The notes under the pieces were generated by a model that saw only the letters and a list, made by a program, of their open reading frames with translations, had not been told where the DNA came from and made no database searches. Made by a program: the position numbers and the translations under genes. A DNA stretch of 64,000 nt from JBCCMF01 sp038747545 (GTDB taxonomy: Bacteria > Bacteroidota > Rhodothermia > Rhodothermales > JBCCMF01), in contig JBCDJT010000001.1 of the NCBI GenBank assembly GCA_038747545.1, forward strand, positions 1-64,000. The letters run 5' to 3'. Shown one piece after another: positions 1 through 8,268 of this stretch; the stretch's first letter is position 1, and each line of letters opens with the position of its first letter.

Positions 1-59
1 CTGCGGATGCGCAGGGGCCAGCGCGCGACCTGGGCATAATCAACGCGTCGAGCTACTGA
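1..59 (+). CDS. possible C-terminal tail of a gene entering from the left
   Basis: One frame is open from the window edge and reads ADAQGPARDLGIINASSY before a TGA at 57-59. It may be the last 18 codons of a gene that starts outside the window, but 18 codons are too few to show coding potential or to name a product. A short inverted repeat (8 bp arms at 78-85 and 119-126, 33 nt loop) follows, without a T run. Confidence 0.25.
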   Translation, partial: ADAQGPARDLGIINASSY

Positions 60-153
60 ATGCGTATGCGTTGCCCAGTCCAGGGCTTGCGTTACTTTCT
101 TTCCGAAACCCTGGACACCATAATGATGAATAGATATGTTACGGAAATCCGCG

Positions 154-843
154 CTACTGGTCCGGTGCTTCTAGGTGTACAATCCAGAGTGCAAAGCCTG
201 CGGTCAATACGGCTGCTTGGATGAGATTGTAGAGCACTAACTCCTGCAGGCTTGGTTCGTCCAGAAATAACATCTCTCCTATTGTGCTTCCATGCCTCTC
301 AATGAAGCCTGCACCGAAGAAAAACAGATAGGTGATCAGCAGTGAGAGCAGGATTTTGCCTTTTGATTTTGCGGTAGAGAGGTCGAGATAGAAGTCAGGT
401 TGCTCCTCTTCAATGCTATCCAACATTTCGCTCAAAGCATAATCATCATGTCTCCAGCGGGCCAACATTTTCCATTTGAGGTCGCCGCTTGTGTATGCGT
501 CCGCAATTTTCTCGGCCCTTCCTTTTGAAATGGGACGATTTGTGCGCTTGCATATCAGTCCTTGCTGGTAAGAAACGTCAATTCCAGGGCGTGCTCCTGC
601 GGTAAACTGAACCGAGTCGTTTTCACCTTTCGATAGAGTTAGGACCCTGACAGGACCTCTCCGAAGCAAAGACACTGCATCAGATACCTCATCTGATGTC
701 GGATTGATTATTCGCCTCTCATCCGGCCCTTCAAGTATTATCACGACTTCTTGCTCGATATGCCCAGTATTCACCCGTTTGGGCTTAGACCAAATGTCAC
801 TGGTTTCGCTCCTGTCCTGCTTACTCAACCGAACCCGTGCCAC
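154..843 (-). CDS. hypothetical protein with C-terminal membrane helices
   Basis: I do not recognise a family. About 229 residues from a GTG start. The first two thirds are soluble and charged; two hydrophobic stretches near the C-terminus (ILLSLLITYLFFFGAGF and NLIQAAVLTAGFALWIV) suggest two membrane helices, so most of the protein would sit in the cytosol. The start is decided by the upstream gene: its TAG stop shares one base with this GTG (TAGTG), and a GAGGAGG Shine-Dalgarno lies just before it, which is typical of translational coupling. An alternative ATG at 891 would overlap the upstream gene by 49 bp and is less likely. The small upstream partner resembles short helical proteins often found beside toxin genes, but nothing here resembles a known toxin. 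Confidence 0.6.
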   Translation of the reverse strand: MARVRLSKQDRSETSDIWSKPKRVNTGHIEQEVVIILEGPDERRIINPTSDEVSDAVSLLRRGPVRVLTLSKGENDSVQFTAGARPGIDVSYQQGLICKRTNRPISKGRAEKIADAYTSGDLKWKMLARWRHDDYALSEMLDSIEEEQPDFYLDLSTAKSKGKILLSLLITYLFFFGAGFIERHGSTIGEMLFLDEPSLQELVLYNLIQAAVLTAGFALWIVHLEAPDQ

Positions 844-1052
844 TACGCCTCCTCGGCTCGTCCGGCTCTTCTTTGGTGCAGAAACGTGCACACTTCGTCG
901 AGCGAGTAGGTCTCGCCCGCCTCGACTTGCTCCAAACCTCGTTGGATCTTGCTCAGGAAGAGCAGACGTTCCATCGCATCTTCGACAGTTGCGTCATCGG
1001 GCAAGGACTGGACGGCCTTAACAATGTCGGCCTTTGAGAGTGATTCGACCAT
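843..1052 (-). CDS. small helical protein, possibly antitoxin-like
   Basis: 69 residues and acidic. It has the pattern 'KADIVKAVQSLPDDATVEDA' followed by a predicted helix with RLLFLSKIQRGLEQVEAG. This resembles small proteins of about 70-80 residues, common in cyanobacteria and Bacteroidota, that are often encoded beside RelE/ParE-type toxins. That similarity is from memory of the family, not from a search. Its stop overlaps the GTG of the downstream membrane-protein gene by one base, so the two form an operon. The downstream protein is not RelE-like, so the antitoxin reading is only a possibility. Confidence 0.5.
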   Translation of the reverse strand: MVESLSKADIVKAVQSLPDDATVEDAMERLLFLSKIQRGLEQVEAGETYSLDEVCTFLHQRRAGRAEEA

Positions 1053-1074
1053 GAACGTTGAGGATACAAGCGAG

Positions 1075-1115
1075 AACCCGAGCCCCAGTTAAAGTAGAGT
1101 AGCAGGGCTCGGGTT
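1075..1115 (-). terminator. hairpin downstream of the large lipoprotein gene
   Basis: Perfect 11-bp inverted repeat AACCCGAGCCC / GGGCTCGGGTT (arms 1075-1085 and 1105-1115, 19-nt loop). It lies between the end of the 1198-residue lipoprotein gene and the start of the 69-residue gene, both on the minus strand. The stem can be extended by four pairs with one bulge. The T run after it is short, so this could be a weak or factor-assisted terminator. Confidence 0.55.
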
Positions 1116-1149
1116 TCTCGGACGTTGTTGCGGGATGCCTACTAGGCTG

Positions 1150-4100
1150 TTAGCGAGACGTCGTGCTGACCGCCTCGGCGACCTCTACCTCGAAGGTGTG
1201 CGTGTGGCTCAGGCCGTCGGGGTCGGTGAGGGTGAGGGTGGCGGTGTAGGTGCCGGCCTCGGCGTAGGTGTGCGTGGGGTGGCGCTCGCTGCTGGTGCCG
1301 CCGTCACCGAAGGCCCAAGCGAAGGTGACCGTGTCGGCGTTGGGGTCGTAGCTGCCTTTGCTGGAGAAGCGGAGCGTGAGCGGATCGCCCTCAGCGGGGC
1401 CGAGGACGCTGCCCATGCTGACCGGAGCCTCGTTGCCCGTCACCCAGCGGTAGCGCGTCAACTTGGAGCCGGGCGCTGGGCCCCAGAAACCGGTGAACTC
1501 GGCCACGTAGAGCGCGCCGTCAGGACCTAGCTCCATCGAGATGGGGCGTGTGCCTTCCATCAGCGTCTCGTCGAACGTCTTGACGTTGACGAGGCGTAGC
1601 GTGTTCATGGTATACGTCTCGCCGTTGGTCTTTGTCAGCGTGACGGGCCGCTCCTCGATCTCGCCCCACTTGATCCACGTGCGCGACCAGTCGTAAGTGA
1701 AGACGGTGCCCTGGAACACGTCGGGGAAGGCGCCGGGGCCTTCGTGGCGATAGACCGGGCCGCCCGAGGCCGAGCGTCCGCCATCGGCGTAGTCGTATTC
1801 CCAGAACGGCGGCGCGTAGTCCGCTATGTCGGCGGGGTCCCACTCGTTGTAGACGAGCGTGCCGTTGTCACGCGGCCAGCCGAAGTTCTCGCCGCCCTCG
1901 CGTGAGATGTTGTACTCGTCGTACGTCACGTCCTCATCCGGCCCCACCACGCCGATGTAGAGGTAGCCGGTTTGGGGATCGAGCTTGAAGCGGTAGGGGT
2001 TGCGGAGGCCGTAGGCATACACCTCCCACCGCGCGCCCGCTTGACCGAAGAACGGATTGTCTTTGGGGATGGAGCCGTCGCGGTTAATGCGCACGATCTT
2101 GCCGCGCAGATCAGCCAAGTTCTGTGCCGTGCGCTCAGAGTCCACGAGGCGCGACCACTGATAGTCGTCCTTGTCCAGCCCATGCTCCGCGAAGAACGCA
2201 TCGAGTTTTTCATCACTCACCTCCCAGTCCGGCCGCGTCTCACTCATGCCCGTGTCGCCCGTGGAGAGGTAGAGCGTCTTGTCCGGGCCCCACTCGATGT
2301 CCCCGGCCTGATGGCAGCACTGCGGCTCGGTGGGCACTCGCAACAGCACCTCTTCTGAGGCCATGTCGAGTGCCCCGTTCTCATAGCGGAAGCGCGAGAG
2401 GGTGTTGATGAAGGTCTCCTGCTCCGTGTAGTACAGGTACACCCACGGCTCGCCGTTGTAGAAATCAGGGTCGACCTCGACGCCGAACAGCCCGTGCTCG
2501 ATGTTAACGGGGTCGGTGGTCGGGATCTCGGCGATCTTGACGGACTCCTCCGTCTGCGCGTCATAGCGGTAGAGCGCGCCCGTCAGTTCGGCGATCCAGA
2601 CGTTGCCCTGGTCATCCACGGCGAGGTCGTCCGGCCAGACATTGTCGGCGATGGTGTCTTTGACGCGGCGTCCCGAGAAGTCGGCGTCGATGCGGCCGGC
2701 GGCCATGCGCATGCCCTGCAGCAGGTGCTGGAGGAAGGCGGGGTTGCGCCAGTTGTGATCGAAGTGGCCCAGCTTGGTGTAGAAGACGCGCCCGCCGTTG
2801 TGGTTGCGGATCCACGAGATGGGGTAGTCGCCGCGCTCCTCGCTGCCTGCCGTTGAGCCTTGCAGGCCGGCGTGCTCCACGTCCAGCGAGGCCAGCACGC
2901 GGCTGTTCCAGCGCGGGTTTTGGTCGAGCACGTAGATCTCATCCACAAAGTGGAAGCTCTCGCCGAGGTGCGTCATGGCGGGGTTGCCGGGCTCCTCCAC
3001 CTTGATGCGTACGCTCTTCGTCCACGGGTGCGAGGCAAACAGACCACCGCCAATCATCTCGCGGTAGTCGTCCCAGTCGTAGAACGTGTCGGCAGCGGCG
3101 TGCGCGCCCACGAAGCCCTTGCCCTCGCGCATGAAGTCCATCACGGCTTCCTGCTGCGCCTCCGTCAAGTAGACCACTTCTTCCATCTCCGGCTCTTCTG
3201 GTTGCCCATCGCCACGGCCGCCGCTGAGCGTGACCGGGTCGCCCGAAGTGAGCGTGCCTGTCATGGGGATGTTGAAGCCGCTCACCGACAGCGTCCCGTC
3301 GAAGGTCTCACCGTCGAGCGTGGCGGTGACAGGAAGCACGCCGTACTCGCCCGAGTCAAACGCGAAGCTGACCTGATCGCCCGTGTACGCGATCTCCTCC
3401 AGCGGTGCGTCGGGGGCGCCTTCGAAGGTGATGGTGCCGTCCAGGCCATTGAGCAAGACGGTGGCCGCCATCGCCCCCTGCGGCGTGTCGATGCTGACGT
3501 CCCAGGTGCGCTCGCCTTCGAGGACCATCGCTTCAGGCATCGCCATCTTCTCGCCCTGCATCGGGATGCTCATGCCTGCGATGGCCAGCGCGCCGTCGAA
3601 GGCATCATCGGCGATCGAGGCGGTGACGCCGAGGACGCCGTACTGCCCCGAGTCAAAACTAAAGCTGAGGTCGTCGCCATTGAGCACGACATCGGTGAGC
3701 GGTGCTGCCTCGGGGGAACCGTCGGCTTTGATCGTACCGCTGAGGTCATCGGGCGTGCCAGAGAGGGCGACCACCATGCCCATGGCGCCTTGGGGCGTGT
3801 TCATCTCGATCTGGTAGTTGGCAAAGTCGCCCAAGCCATCGCCCCCACTGGCATCCACGCGCTTCTCGCCTTTGAGGCGCATCGTCGTGTTGGCGAAGAA
3901 CAGCAGGTCATAGTTGGCCAAGTTCTCTGCGTTAATGAGGCTGACATCCTCGGTGATGTCGAACTCGAACTCGGTGTGCTGTGCGATCTCGGGCAGCGAT
4001 TCCTTGAGCGCGTTGATGGCGCCTTCGTGGCGGAAGCCGTGCGTGGTGGTGAACGTGAGCACCTTGATGGGGTCGCGCGCGTCATTCACAGCAAAGTGCT

Positions 4101-4746
4101 CGCCCAGCGTCTCGGGCGCAGCCTCCAGCGTCAGCGGCTGGACGCGGATGTTGCGGTACCACACCTTCGAGTCGCTGTCGTGGTTCTGGATGCCGATGTA
4201 GCCCTCGCGCCCGCGGTCGCCGAAGAAGTCGTTGACCTTCTCGCCGTTGAGGAAGATCTCGTAGCGCTGCCCCGTGACCTTGATCTGGTACGTGTTCCAC
4301 TCGCCTGCGGGCTTGGTGGGGATGTGCGAGGCGGGCGAAAACGTGTAGACGGCGCCCGTGGTCTGCATCGGATTGCCGCCCGTATTGGCGATCTGGATCT
4401 CATAGCCGTTGTTGACGGCGTACCACGGATCGTCGCTCTGCTCGGGGAAGCGGACGAAGATGCCCGAGTTGGCCGAGTCGTGTACGGCCTTCCAGTCAAG
4501 TTCGAGGATGAAGTCGCGGAACGATTGGTCGGCGTAGTAGAGCATGCCCATGCCGCCTGTGCCCAGCAGGCTGCCGTCGGCTTCCTGGATGAACTCGCCT
4601 GGACCGGCTTGCACCCAGCCGTCGGTGCCGGAGCCGTCGTAGAGCGTGAGCCAACCGGCTTCGTTGGTGCTGCTTTGCTGGGCACCCGTACAGGCCGCCA
4701 TCAACAAGACGAGGCCGCAGAGTGCGAGAGAGGTATATCGACGCAT
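1150..4746 (-). CDS. multidomain lipoprotein: DUF1080, split ThuA, sugar dehydrogenase, PKD
   Basis: Lipoprotein signal with lipobox LMAAC (Cys19), so it is exported and lipid-anchored. Domains in order: DUF1080/3-keto-disaccharide hydrolase-like beta-sandwich (about 30-205); first half of a ThuA-like trehalose-utilisation fold (226-295, 'KVLTFTTTHGFRHEGAI'); an insertion of two similar domains (about 303-398 and 411-497); the rest of ThuA (523-685, 'GFVGAHAAADTFYDW'); a glucose/sorbosone dehydrogenase-like beta-propeller (about 695-1100, 'YAYGLRNPYRF'); and a C-terminal PKD domain (about 1108-1192, 'FAWAFGDGGTSSERHPTHTY'). Such fusions occur in Bacteroidota and Planctomycetes and are thought to act on oxidised sugars or glycans; the substrate here is unknown. 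The gene upstream, 48 bp away on the same strand, is probably cotranscribed. The insertion inside ThuA is unusual. Confidence 0.88.
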   Translation of the reverse strand: MRRYTSLALCGLVLLMAACTGAQQSSTNEAGWLTLYDGSGTDGWVQAGPGEFIQEADGSLLGTGGMGMLYYADQSFRDFILELDWKAVHDSANSGIFVRFPEQSDDPWYAVNNGYEIQIANTGGNPMQTTGAVYTFSPASHIPTKPAGEWNTYQIKVTGQRYEIFLNGEKVNDFFGDRGREGYIGIQNHDSDSKVWYRNIRVQPLTLEAAPETLGEHFAVNDARDPIKVLTFTTTHGFRHEGAINALKESLPEIAQHTEFEFDITEDVSLINAENLANYDLLFFANTTMRLKGEKRVDASGGDGLGDFANYQIEMNTPQGAMGMVVALSGTPDDLSGTIKADGSPEAAPLTDVVLNGDDLSFSFDSGQYGVLGVTASIADDAFDGALAIAGMSIPMQGEKMAMPEAMVLEGERTWDVSIDTPQGAMAATVLLNGLDGTITFEGAPDAPLEEIAYTGDQVSFAFDSGEYGVLPVTATLDGETFDGTLSVSGFNIPMTGTLTSGDPVTLSGGRGDGQPEEPEMEEVVYLTEAQQEAVMDFMREGKGFVGAHAAADTFYDWDDYREMIGGGLFASHPWTKSVRIKVEEPGNPAMTHLGESFHFVDEIYVLDQNPRWNSRVLASLDVEHAGLQGSTAGSEERGDYPISWIRNHNGGRVFYTKLGHFDHNWRNPAFLQHLLQGMRMAAGRIDADFSGRRVKDTIADNVWPDDLAVDDQGNVWIAELTGALYRYDAQTEESVKIAEIPTTDPVNIEHGLFGVEVDPDFYNGEPWVYLYYTEQETFINTLSRFRYENGALDMASEEVLLRVPTEPQCCHQAGDIEWGPDKTLYLSTGDTGMSETRPDWEVSDEKLDAFFAEHGLDKDDYQWSRLVDSERTAQNLADLRGKIVRINRDGSIPKDNPFFGQAGARWEVYAYGLRNPYRFKLDPQTGYLYIGVVGPDEDVTYDEYNISREGGENFGWPRDNGTLVYNEWDPADIADYAPPFWEYDYADGGRSASGGPVYRHEGPGAFPDVFQGTVFTYDWSRTWIKWGEIEERPVTLTKTNGETYTMNTLRLVNVKTFDETLMEGTRPISMELGPDGALYVAEFTGFWGPAPGSKLTRYRWVTGNEAPVSMGSVLGPAEGDPLTLRFSSKGSYDPNADTVTFAWAFGDGGTSSERHPTHTYAEAGTYTATLTLTDPDGLSHTHTFEVEVAEAVSTTSR
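3187..3864 (-). repeat. duplicated beta-rich domain inserted in ThuA
   Basis: Codons for residues about 295-520 of the lipoprotein encode two tandem homologous units of about 90-95 residues. Landmarks shared by both: 'TPQGAMG/TPQGAMA', 'LSFSFDSGQYGVLGVTA/VSFAFDSGEYGVLPVTA', 'FDGALAIAGMSIPM/FDGTLSVSGFNIPM'. Sequence before and after the unit pair joins into an ordinary ThuA motif order, so the pair interrupts that fold. Confidence 0.75.
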
Positions 4747-4794
4747 GATTGAGGTGTATTGTTTGATCGTCAGCGTTGCGAGTTGCCGCGTGCG

Positions 4795-5586
4795 TTACTC
4801 GACGAGGCCTTGGGCTTTGGCTTGGGCCATGGCCACGTTCAGGCCGCCCTCCATGATGACGGGTGCCACAGTGCCATCGCCGTCAGCGTCGAGGCCGTCG
4901 AAGACTTTCTTGACAAGCATGTGGAGGTCGCTAGCGTGAGCCTTGGCCATATCGAGGTCGCCGTCGTAGTCAGTCTTGAGGATGTTGACGGCCTGGGCAT
5001 GTACTTCGTGCAGCCAGCCCGTGTCGGCCGTGGAGTTCCAAAACGTCTTGGGCGCGTCCCACATGCGCGTCATATCTACGCGGGGCTGCACTTCGCCTTT
5101 GGTGCGTCCGTCGTCCATCTTCATCCACCCGATGACGTTGTTGAGCGCGATGAGGAAGCCGTCGGTACGGTCGTCGCGGCCCGCATCCACGAGCGCCTTA
5201 CGGACGGCGCGGCCCCGGCCCACGATGCCCAGCTGCGCTATGTCGTTGATCTCAGGCGGCGTGTCGGCGTAGCGCTTGGCGTAGCGCTCGCCGAAGTTGT
5301 GGTAGGTGGTCTGCCAGCGCGTCTTCCATCCACGCGAAGCCACAGCGCCATGCTGCGTCTCCACGATGCCCGAGGGCATCCCCCACACCGTAGCAAAAAC
5401 AGCGTCGGCAGCAACTTTCACATCGGCTAGGCTGCTGGCGTTCGCGGCGCTCTCACTCGCGGCAAGGGCATCGCTGGCGAGCGCGCTGATAGCGGTGAGA
5501 TGAGCAGACACGTCGGGGGTGTCTTGGGCAAGGGCTGGTAGCGCTACCAGCACTGTGGAGAGCGCGAAGATCAATCGGTTGAGCAT
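4795..5586 (-). CDS. hypothetical secreted protein
   Basis: 263 residues. The start at 5586 is chosen because it gives a clean Sec signal peptide (LNRLIFALSTVLVALPALA, cleavage before Gln); an upstream in-frame start would put a charged extension before it. The mature protein is mainly alpha-helical, with an Ala-rich first part and later motifs 'ASRGWKTRWQTTYHNFGERY' and 'FDGLDADGDGTVAPVIMEGG'; the latter has the spacing of a calcium-binding DxDxDG loop. No family recognised. It is the first gene of a two-gene unit with the DUF1080/ThuA lipoprotein 48 bp downstream, so it probably works in the same periplasmic process. Confidence 0.65.
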   Translation of the reverse strand: MLNRLIFALSTVLVALPALAQDTPDVSAHLTAISALASDALAASESAANASSLADVKVAADAVFATVWGMPSGIVETQHGAVASRGWKTRWQTTYHNFGERYAKRYADTPPEINDIAQLGIVGRGRAVRKALVDAGRDDRTDGFLIALNNVIGWMKMDDGRTKGEVQPRVDMTRMWDAPKTFWNSTADTGWLHEVHAQAVNILKTDYDGDLDMAKAHASDLHMLVKKVFDGLDADGDGTVAPVIMEGGLNVAMAQAKAQGLVE

Positions 5587-5794
5587 AGAGCGTTGACGAT
5601 AGAAGTCAAAAGTAGTCCGTCGGCGGTAGTATACGATGCCCATCGCTTAATCTCACGTAGAACGTTCGATTCATAGACAGTTGGATTGGCGAAAACTCCA
5701 CCGCCTGCACATGGGCAGTTCACCACTTGCGTGAGGCTGCTGCGTAGGCAGCACTCGTTCCGATTGGTCTACGACACACAGCGGAGGTAACGCC

Positions 5795-6286
5795 ATGAAA
5801 CAACTCGCTTCACCGCTTCACTCGTTCGACACGCTGGACCGCAGCATCGTGCGCTGGATGGCGCACTACGGCCTCTCCATCATGCGCATTGGGCTCGGCG
5901 TGGTGTTCTTCTGGTTTGGCATCCTTAAGCTCGTGCCCGGGCTGAGCCCCGCCGAAGACCTCGTCCGCAACACCATCTACTTTGTCGAACCCGACCTCTT
6001 CCTCCCGGTCTTGGCCCTGTGGGAAGCCGCGATTGGGCTGGGCTTGATTTTCGGAAAGTGCATGCGCTCCACCCTGTTCCTGCTTTTCCTTCAGATGCCT
6101 GGCACCGCGCTGCCGCTGCTCATCCTGCCTGAGGTGACGTGGACGCAGATGCCGTACGGCCTCACGCTGGAAGGGCAGTATATCGTCAAGAACCTCGTGC
6201 TCATTGGCTCGGCGCTGGTGCTGGGTGCGACGGTGCGCGGCGGCTACCTCTCGTCTGATCCTGCCCCGCGCGGTGGGCAACGCTAG
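5795..6286 (+). CDS. DoxX-like membrane protein
   Basis: 163 residues with four predicted membrane helices (about 28-47, 68-86, 92-111, 130-146). The first carries 'MRIGLGVVFFWFGILKLVPG', the second 'LALWEAAIGLGLIFG', the layout of the DoxX/YkgB-type superfamily. Members are small membrane proteins often linked to quinone or thiol redox, but specific roles are mostly unknown. A good Shine-Dalgarno (GGAGG, 8 nt before ATG) supports the start. The gene stands alone: it is divergent from the secreted protein gene and about 190 bp before the porin gene. Confidence 0.7.
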   Translation: MKQLASPLHSFDTLDRSIVRWMAHYGLSIMRIGLGVVFFWFGILKLVPGLSPAEDLVRNTIYFVEPDLFLPVLALWEAAIGLGLIFGKCMRSTLFLLFLQMPGTALPLLILPEVTWTQMPYGLTLEGQYIVKNLVLIGSALVLGATVRGGYLSSDPAPRGGQR

Positions 6287-6479
6287 CAGCAACACTTTCC
6301 GCAGGCTACGTTGTTTTTGCCAAGGCGTGACCGTTGGGACACTGGTGCTGGGTGTACGGTGCGTGTTCTGGGCGTCGGCACGGTTTGTGACGTATGTGTA
6401 CGCCACACAAAACAGGTGGGTGAGGCAAAGCGCTGATCCGGCTGATTTCCCTTCTGTCCATACGTTCGGGTAGTTTTAC

Positions 6480-7625
6480 ATGCGTTCCCTCTGTCAGCGC
6501 GTGCTGTGGGTACTTCTAGTCTGGGCTACACTGGCCCCCGCTCCAAGCCTCGCCCAATTCGGAGATCCGATCCGCCTCTACGGCTACTTCCAGGGCATCT
6601 TCCGGTACAGTAATGAGACTGGGCGCGGCGTACTCAACCAAGATCTTGAGTATGCGAGCTTCGCCTTACAGCAGCTTAACCTAATGATGGCCAAAGACTT
6701 CTCGCCATCGTTCAGTGCGTTTATCAACCTTGAACTCACCAACACCTTTTCCACCCAAGACGGGTGGGGCGACTTCCGCGTGGAGGAAGCCTGGCTACAA
6801 TATCGGCACAGCCCAGGGCTGCGCATCCATGTAGGCCTGCAGATCCCCGAGTTCAACAACCTCAACACCATCAAGAACCGGACACCCCTGCTGCCCTACA
6901 TCGCACGTCCCATCGCGTACGAATCCTCGTTCGACGACTTTGCCGGAGCATCCGACTTCGTTCCCCAGAACACCTATATCCGCGTATCGGGTACTCAACC
7001 CGTGGGGCCACTGCGCTTGGACTATTCCGTCCACGTGGGCAACCAGGAGGATTTTGTCGAACCTGAAGGCTCAAACACCTTTCCCTCGGGGACGGACAAC
7101 TCGCTGGCCAAGATGTTTGGAGGGCGCGTGGGGATTCGCTACCAATCGCTCAAACTCGGTTTTTCCACTACATCCGACTCTTACACCGAGGATGACAACT
7201 TCATCGGGATCATTGATCGCTATCGGTTTGGCGTTGATCTATCCTTCACCGTTCGCCGTTTCCTGTTCGAATCCGAGTGGATCCACATACAGGCGGTGAT
7301 GTCTGAGGCCCAACGTGCGCAGTTCGACCGCAACGCGCTGGAGAATATGCTGATAGGGAGCTCACTCGACAAACGCTTTATCTACGCGACGCTCGGCTAT
7401 TACCTCACCGATCAGTGGTTTGTGTACGGGCTGTTCAGCCAACTTGATGACTACGACAGCGCACTCACCGAAGACGGCATTGAGTTCTACAGCGCTGGGA
7501 TCACCTATCGCCCTATCGACCAAGTGTCACTCAAAGCGCAGTACTTGGTCGCCGGCCTAGACGCTGGGTCGCTGCTGACGTACGACGGTTCCTACTTTTT
7601 CGCTGGCGTCAGCGTGCTGTTCTGA
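6480..7625 (+). CDS. outer-membrane porin-like protein, copy 1
   Basis: 381 residues with a Sec signal (about 1-25, ending PSLAQ) and a beta-barrel composition ending in aromatic Phe (VSVLF), a typical outer-membrane assembly signal. Begins 'FGDPIRLYGYFQG' and contains alternating strands and many Tyr/Phe. Probably a substrate-selective porin related to phosphate-selective porins; that subtype is inferred from the PstS-like gene next to it. The next gene starts 4 bp after the stop. A second copy of the same pair follows at 8269-9854, sharing identical stretches such as 'NNLNTIKNRTPLLPYIARP'. There is no clear Shine-Dalgarno. Confidence 0.75.
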   Translation: MRSLCQRVLWVLLVWATLAPAPSLAQFGDPIRLYGYFQGIFRYSNETGRGVLNQDLEYASFALQQLNLMMAKDFSPSFSAFINLELTNTFSTQDGWGDFRVEEAWLQYRHSPGLRIHVGLQIPEFNNLNTIKNRTPLLPYIARPIAYESSFDDFAGASDFVPQNTYIRVSGTQPVGPLRLDYSVHVGNQEDFVEPEGSNTFPSGTDNSLAKMFGGRVGIRYQSLKLGFSTTSDSYTEDDNFIGIIDRYRFGVDLSFTVRRFLFESEWIHIQAVMSEAQRAQFDRNALENMLIGSSLDKRFIYATLGYYLTDQWFVYGLFSQLDDYDSALTEDGIEFYSAGITYRPIDQVSLKAQYLVAGLDAGSLLTYDGSYFFAGVSVLF

Positions 7626-7628
7626 GCT

Positions 7629-8060
7629 ATGGTCCTCCCCAACCTCATAGCCGCGATCGTCCTCCACATCGCCAGCGCGCTTCCTGTGGCTGCTACCGAT
7701 GAGGTAGCTGTCATTGTACACCCCGGCACGAACGTCACCGAGCTCCAGCCTGAAGACCTCATGCGCCTCTACCTGATGGAGCAAACCTATTGGCCCGACG
7801 GCACACCCGTCCAGCTCTTCGACATGCAAGGCCAGGACACGGCTAAGGACGTACTCTACGAGGCCCTGGGACGGCAGCCGCGCGACCTCAAGCGCTCCTG
7901 GATGCGGCTGATCCTTGCTGGCGAAGCGTCGTCTCCCAAGACGGTAGCCAACGCCGGCGCAATGGTCTCTGGTGTAGCGCAAACGCCGGGAGCCATCGGC
8001 TACGTTGCTGCAGCCGCGGTAGATGACCGGGTGACGGTCGTAGCGCGGTTGTCACGATGA
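7629..8060 (+). CDS. small PstS-like periplasmic binding protein, copy 1
   Basis: 143 residues with an N-terminal hydrophobic signal. The body matches a shortened phosphate-binding-protein-like (PBP superfamily) module: 'VAVIVHPGTNVTELQPEDLM' at the start, the strand/turn 'LYLMEQTYWPDGTPVQLFD', and the conserved end 'VAQTPGAIGYV'. This GxIGY motif is typical of PstS-like proteins. It is about half the size of a normal PstS, so it probably binds an oxyanion or acts as a sensor partner and not as part of an ABC importer; no permease genes are nearby. It starts 4 bp after the porin gene. Confidence 0.75.
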   Translation: MVLPNLIAAIVLHIASALPVAATDEVAVIVHPGTNVTELQPEDLMRLYLMEQTYWPDGTPVQLFDMQGQDTAKDVLYEALGRQPRDLKRSWMRLILAGEASSPKTVANAGAMVSGVAQTPGAIGYVAAAAVDDRVTVVARLSR

Positions 8061-8268
8061 CGCCGTAACGATGCGGTGGTAAATCTTTCCAATCTGGAAG
8101 TATTCTCTATCGTCATGCACAATCACGGTATGCCCAAATCGCGTTTACCTCAACGCATCGGGGCTTGGCACTGTTTGTGCCCCGTGCATACACGGCTTCC
8201 CGTACAAGCTAGCCCCCTGACTACAACAATCATCTCAATGTTGCCCCCACACGCATAGGCAGTTTTTC

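Noticed and set aside
2860..4752. Long open frame on the plus strand (630 codons) antisense to the large lipoprotein
   Set aside because: It is the mirror of a GC-rich gene with clear domains on the minus strand; its translation has no recognisable motif.
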